A stretch of 20,859 nt of DNA from JACVRW01 sp036519295 (GTDB lineage Bacteria; Actinomycetota; Thermoleophilia; Solirubrobacterales; Thermoleophilaceae), in assembly GCA_036519295.1 (NCBI GenBank), contig DATDLN010000227.1:1-20859 (forward strand), given 5' to 3'. The notes beneath the pieces were generated by a model. That model ran no database searches. It saw only the letters and a list, made by a program, of their open reading frames with translations, and was not told the DNA's origin. Both the position numbers and the translations under genes were made by a program. Within the stretch, counting starts at the first letter, position 1. Each line of letters opens with the position of its first letter. This document shows positions 17,944 to 20,859 of this stretch, one piece after another.

Positions 17944-18675
17944 ATGTTTCGAGACGCGCCCGCGCTCCGGCTGGACGGGCTCACAAAGCGCTACGACGAC
18001 GGGACCGTGGCGCTACAGGACTTCGACCTCGAGATCCCCTCGGGAGCCTTCTTCGGACTGCTCGGCCCCAACGGCGCCGGAAAGACCACGCTGATCAGCG
18101 CGGTCTGCAACCTGATCCGGATCACGTCCGGCGAAATCGACGTCTTCGGCGAGCCGCACGACTCGGTGACCGCGCGCTCCTGGATCGGACTCGCCGAGCA
18201 GGACATCAACCTCGACCGCTTCCTGAACGTACGGGAGACGCTCGTCTACCACGGCGGCTACTTCGGGATGCGCCGCGAGGAGGCGGAGCGGCGGGCCGAG
18301 GAGATGATCGAGGCCTTCGGCCTGCAGGCCAAGCGCGACACCCGCGCCCCCAGGCTCTCCGGGGGCCAGCGCCGCCGTCTGCTCCTCGCCCGCGCGCTGA
18401 TGCACGGTCCTAGGCTCGTCATCCTGGACGAGCCCACCGCGGGCGTCGACTACGAGCTTCGCCAGGAGCTGTGGCGCTACATCCGCGCCCTTCACGCGGA
18501 GGGCACCACGATCCTCCTCACCACGCACTACCTCGAGGAGGCCGAGGAGCTGTGCGAGGAGATCGCTCTGATCCGCGACGGCCACTTGATCGCGCGCGAC
18601 ACCGCCGAAGGCCTGCGCGACCACTTCGGGGCCGACCGCCTCGCGGACGTGTACGTCAAGGCGATGGCCTCGTGA
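17944..18675 (+). CDS. ABC transporter ATP-binding protein, YadG-like
   Basis: The 243-residue ATPase contains all ABC motifs: Walker A GPNGAGKT (41-48), the Q-loop region GLAEQDINLDRFLNVRE, signature LSGGQ (138-142), Walker B VILDEP with Glu163, and the switch His195 in TTHYLEEAEEL. The sequence LRLDGLTKRYDDGTVALQDFDLEIPSG and the permease partner place it near the YadG/DrrA-like ABC-2 exporters. It energises export of an unidentified substrate. The start ATG lies ten bases after the phosphoesterase stop with no Shine-Dalgarno. TAGTCT (17931-17936, overlapping that stop codon) lies seven bases upstream and could be the -10 of a leaderless transcript. Its stop overlaps the permease start as GTGA. 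Confidence 0.95.
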   Translation: MFRDAPALRLDGLTKRYDDGTVALQDFDLEIPSGAFFGLLGPNGAGKTTLISAVCNLIRITSGEIDVFGEPHDSVTARSWIGLAEQDINLDRFLNVRETLVYHGGYFGMRREEAERRAEEMIEAFGLQAKRDTRAPRLSGGQRRRLLLARALMHGPRLVILDEPTAGVDYELRQELWRYIRALHAEGTTILLTTHYLEEAEELCEEIALIRDGHLIARDTAEGLRDHFGADRLADVYVKAMAS

Positions 18676-19427
18676 CCGGGCTCGTCTGGCTGTGCAAGCG
18701 CGAGACGCTGCGCGTCTCCAAGCTCTGGACCCAGACCGTGCTTGCCCCGGTGATCTCGTCGATCCTGTTCATCCTCGTCTTCGGGCTGTCGCTCGGCGGG
18801 CGGATCCGCCAGGTGAGCGACGTGGACTACGAGGTGTTCATCGTTCCCGGCCTGATCACGATGGGGATGGTGCAGGCGGCCTACGCGAACAACGCGTCGT
18901 CGATCTTTCAGGCCCGCTTCGACCGCTACATCCACGACGTACTGTCAGCGCCAATGCGGCCCTGGCAGGTCACGCTCGGCTACACCGTCGGAGGCATCTT
19001 CCGGGCGCTGGCCATCGGCGTATCGCTGCTCGTGCTCTCGCTGGTACTGGTCGACGTGCCGGTGGAGCGTCCCTTCGCCCTGCTCGCCGCGGTGGGCCTG
19101 GGACTGGTCCTCTTCAGCGCGCTCGGTGTGGTGGTGGGCATTTACGCCGAGACCTGGGACCACACCACGTTCATCGCCAACATCGTGATCCTGCCGCTGG
19201 CATTCGTCGGCGGGGTTTTCTATTCGATCGACGTGCTGCCGGCGCCGTGGCAGGAGCTGTCCCACTTCAACCCGATCTTCTATCTCGTGCAGGGGGTGCG
19301 CTTCGGCTTCCTCGGCGCGAGCGACGTGTCGATCTGGCTCTCATTAGGGGTGACGGCGGCGCTCGCGCTGCCGGTGTACGGCTGGTCGCAATGGCTGTTC
19401 ACGACCGGCAGACGCTTGAAGGCTTAG
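18672..19427 (+). CDS. ABC-2 type transporter permease, YadH-like
   Basis: The 251-residue permease has six hydrophobic segments typical of ABC-2 membrane proteins: VLAPVISSILFILVFGLSL, VPGLITMGMVQAAYAN, TVGGIFRALAIGVSLLVLSL, FALLAAVGLGLVLFSALGVV, ANIVILPLAFVGGVFYSI and ISIWLSLGVTAALALPV-like. The blocks TVLAPVISSILF, FIVPGLITMGMVQ, LSAPMRPWQV and FVGGVFYSIDVLPAPWQELSHFNPIFYLV are close to YadH. It forms the export pore with the preceding ATPase. GTG 18672 overlaps the ATPase stop as GTGA (18672-18675). The substrate is unknown. Position next to rhamnose synthesis and a secreted phosphoesterase hints at envelope material, but YadGH-type transporters also export drugs, so this is only a hint. 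Confidence 0.94.
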   Translation: MTGLVWLCKRETLRVSKLWTQTVLAPVISSILFILVFGLSLGGRIRQVSDVDYEVFIVPGLITMGMVQAAYANNASSIFQARFDRYIHDVLSAPMRPWQVTLGYTVGGIFRALAIGVSLLVLSLVLVDVPVERPFALLAAVGLGLVLFSALGVVVGIYAETWDHTTFIANIVILPLAFVGGVFYSIDVLPAPWQELSHFNPIFYLVQGVRFGFLGASDVSIWLSLGVTAALALPVYGWSQWLFTTGRRLKA

Positions 19428-20068
19428 AGGCGCGCATCACGCGCTGTCGCAAGTGCCCTCGCCTAGTGGAGTGGCGCGAGCGGGTGGCCCGCGAGAAGCG
19501 AGCGGCCTACGCCGACGAGGAGTACTGGGGCCGTCCGGTGCCCGGCTTCGGGGACCCGGCCGCGCGCGTGTACGTGCTCGGCCTCGCGCCGGCGGCGCAC
19601 GGCGGCAACCGGACCGGGCGCGTGTTCACGGGCGACCGCTCCGGCGACTGGCTGTTCGCTTCCCTGCACCGCACCGGCTTCGCGACTCAGCCGACCTCGC
19701 GTCACCGCGGCGATGGGCTGCGGCTGGAGGGCGCCTTCGTGGCGGCGACCGTGCGCTGCGCGCCGCCGGGGAACAGGCCGCTCCCCGAGGAACGCGACAA
19801 CTGCCTTCCATACGCGGCCAGGGAGCTCGAACTCATGCACCCGCGGGTCATCGTCTGCCTCGGCGCGTATGCGTGGGATGCAGCCTGCCGCCTGCTGGGC
19901 GTGCGCCCCAAACCGCGCTTCGGGCACGGCGCGGAGCACGCGGTGGAGGGCGGTCCTACGCTGCTGGGCACCTACCACCCGAGCCAGCAGAACACGTTCA
20001 CGAGGAAGCTTACGGAGCCGATGCTCGACGCTGTTTTCTCCCGCGCGGGCAACTTAGTGGACGAATGA
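19391..20068 (+). CDS. Uracil-DNA glycosylase, type 5 (UdgB-like)
   Basis: The 225-residue repair enzyme removes uracil, and in family 5 also hypoxanthine and other damaged bases, from DNA. Motif 1 is GLAPAAHGGNRTGRVFTGD (64-82), in which the family 5 Ala/His pattern replaces the Asp or Asn of other families. The distal motif YHPSQQNTF has the expected HPS. Cys19, Cys22, Cys123 and Cys138 (CRKC, RCAPP and ERDNC) should hold a [4Fe-4S] cluster. The start ATG at 19391 is the only in-frame start before CRKC, so the gene overlaps the ABC permease by 37 nt in a different frame. This suggests translational coupling. Uracil repair has no obvious link to the transporter, so the join may simply reflect genome compaction. 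The PafBC-like regulator at the head of the run would fit a DNA-repair gene at its end, but this is speculative. Confidence 0.92.
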   Translation: MAVHDRQTLEGLEARITRCRKCPRLVEWRERVAREKRAAYADEEYWGRPVPGFGDPAARVYVLGLAPAAHGGNRTGRVFTGDRSGDWLFASLHRTGFATQPTSRHRGDGLRLEGAFVAATVRCAPPGNRPLPEERDNCLPYAARELELMHPRVIVCLGAYAWDAACRLLGVRPKPRFGHGAEHAVEGGPTLLGTYHPSQQNTFTRKLTEPMLDAVFSRAGNLVDE

Positions 20069-20070
20069 GG

Positions 20071-20099
20071 TTTACACAGTGGCTGGTCTTGGTGATAAC
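20071..20099 (+). promoter_or_regulatory. Sigma-70-like promoter of the riboswitch-NlpC/P60 unit
   Basis: TTTACA (20071-20076, five of six matches to the -35 consensus) and GATAAC (20094-20099, four of six to the -10) are spaced by 17 bp. TG at 20093-20094 overlaps the -10 region. Transcription would begin near 20106, about a dozen bases before the riboswitch. It starts two bases after the glycosylase stop codon. Confidence 0.6.
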
Positions 20100-20118
20100 T
20101 TGCTCGCCGGGTAAGCCA

Positions 20119-20246
20119 TAGCCGAGTCCCCAGCCGCCCGGCGGCTGGGGAGCGGGGGAACCGTTCTTCGGGGCGAATCGTGGGACCACGGCCCGCGTAG
20201 CGCCACTCTTCTGGCGCGAGCCCGACAGCTAACCCCGTAGGCGCTG
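20119..20246 (+). promoter_or_regulatory. c-di-AMP riboswitch (ydaO/yuaA type)
   Basis: The leader of the NlpC/P60 gene contains the conserved blocks of the ydaO class. They are GGGGGAACCG (20154-20163), GGGGCGAATC (20170-20179; consensus GGGGUGAAUC) and the highly diagnostic 3' block CCGACAGCTAACC...GTAGGCG (20222-20243). A perfect 10-bp stem CCCCAGCCGC/GCGGCTGGGG (20128-20137 with 20141-20150) and a hairpin GCGCCA-CTCTTC-TGGCGC (20200-20217) occupy the variable positions. In actinobacteria this class commonly precedes cell-wall hydrolases and usually turns them off when c-di-AMP is high. No terminator hairpin with a U-run follows, so control may act on translation. Limits are approximate. 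Confidence 0.93.
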
Positions 20247-20273
20247 AAGAAGAGAGAGGGAGCACCTACGGAC

Positions 20274-20859
20274 ATGCGACGCATGTTGCCGGTCTTGGTT
20301 GTTGCTGCTTTTGGCTTGACGGTGTCCGCCGACGCGCTCGCCGCGACCTACGCCTCCCGCAGCCTTCGGGTGGGGACGAGCGGATCCGATGTCCGCGCGC
20401 TCCAGCGATATCTGGACGAGGCCGGCTACGAGACGACCGCGGACGGTGAGTTCGGAGCGGCGACCCGCCGAAGCGTGCAGAGCTTCGAATCCGCCGAAGG
20501 ACGGCGCGCCAACGGCGCCGCCTCCCGCTACGAGCAGCGCCTCGTTCGCACCCGCGCGGCCGCGATGGAGGCACAGCAGCCGGTGGCGGCGCCGGTGACC
20601 GCCACAACCGAGGAGGCGACTCTCGACGCGAGCGGGCTCGCTGTGGCGCCCGCCTCGGCGCCCGCGGAGGTCCAGGCGATCATCGCGGCAGGCAACGCAA
20701 TCGCCTCGAAGCCCTACAAGTACGGCGGTGGGCACGGGCGCTGGACCGACACCGGCTACGACTGCTCGGGGTCGATCTCCTACGCGCTGCACGGCGCCGG
20801 TCTGCTCGATACGGCGCTCGATTCCACTGGCTTCATGAGCTGGGGCGAGCGCGGCCAGG
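20274..20859 (+). CDS. Secreted NlpC/P60 peptidoglycan hydrolase with peptidoglycan-binding domain (3' end beyond window)
   Basis: The frame is open to the window end, giving the first 195 residues. Residues 1-23 form a signal peptide (basic MRRM, hydrophobic core, ALA-A cleavage). Residues 30-73 are a peptidoglycan_binding_1 domain (LRVGTSGSDVRALQRYLDEAGY, then DGEFGAATRRSVQSFE). A Pro/Ala-rich linker (about 95-130) follows. From about 133 an NlpC/P60 domain starts, with catalytic Cys164 in YDCSGSISYAL after KPYKYGGGH; the catalytic His lies past the end. Such enzymes cut peptide stems of peptidoglycan during growth, division or spore revival. ATG 20274 follows GAGGGAG (20256-20262) by 11 bases; a second ATG at 20283 is possible. 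The c-di-AMP riboswitch directly upstream ties its expression to turgor and wall stress. Confidence 0.93.
   Translation, partial: MRRMLPVLVVAAFGLTVSADALAATYASRSLRVGTSGSDVRALQRYLDEAGYETTADGEFGAATRRSVQSFESAEGRRANGAASRYEQRLVRTRAAAMEAQQPVAAPVTATTEEATLDASGLAVAPASAPAEVQAIIAAGNAIASKPYKYGGGHGRWTDTGYDCSGSISYALHGAGLLDTALDSTGFMSWGERGQ

Overview
The window is bacterial, very GC-rich and densely coded. It suggests a soil or environmental member of the Actinomycetota, most likely a deep lineage such as Thermoleophilia, although that placement is inferred from gene content and not from a marker gene. The hints are a PafB-PafC style double WYL regulator, a form I aerobic CO dehydrogenase, a PPOX split-barrel protein, a c-di-AMP (ydaO-type) riboswitch in front of an NlpC/P60 hydrolase, several probable leaderless starts and many 4-nt GTGA/ATGA gene overlaps.

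Region 1 (1-4454) is a mixed housekeeping stretch. It holds tRNA-Phe(GAA) on the minus strand and a DUF4396 membrane protein whose start region carries a perfect CsoR-like copper operator palindrome. A ferritin-like diiron protein follows, then an EcsC-family protein and an SDR oxidoreductase whose stop codons share one CTAG. The stretch ends with a YhaM-like OB-fold/HD hydrolase followed 11 nt later by a small CDP-archaeol synthase (CarS)-like membrane protein.

Region 2 (4455-9490, minus strand) is a compact operon coxM-coxS-coxL-xdhC/coxF-like-coxG. CoxL carries AYRCSFR, the active-site loop of genuine form I Mo-Cu CO dehydrogenase, and the M-S-L order also fits form I. CoxG has a basic, amphipathic tail that could hold the enzyme at the membrane. 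No coxD or coxE maturation gene lies in the window.

Region 3 (9621-20068, plus strand) is a 10.4-kb run of ten closely packed or overlapping genes. They are a fused PafBC-like regulator, a PPOX protein, rfbA (long form), a soluble GAF histidine kinase, rfbD, rfbB, a secreted phosphoesterase, a YadG/YadH-type ABC exporter pair and a type 5 (UdgB) uracil-DNA glycosylase. The dTDP-rhamnose pathway lacks rfbC here. The kinase sits inside the sugar operon and its stop overlaps the rfbD start.

Region 4 (20069-20859) has a good sigma-70-like promoter, a c-di-AMP riboswitch and the 5' part of a secreted peptidoglycan hydrolase (signal peptide, peptidoglycan-binding domain, NlpC/P60) that runs off the window. 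No CRISPR array, insertion sequence, integrase or phage gene was seen. The most interesting signals are the CO oxidation operon with its tethered CoxG, the CsoR-type box on DUF4396, the bacterial CarS homologue, the kinase inside the rhamnose operon and the riboswitch-controlled hydrolase.
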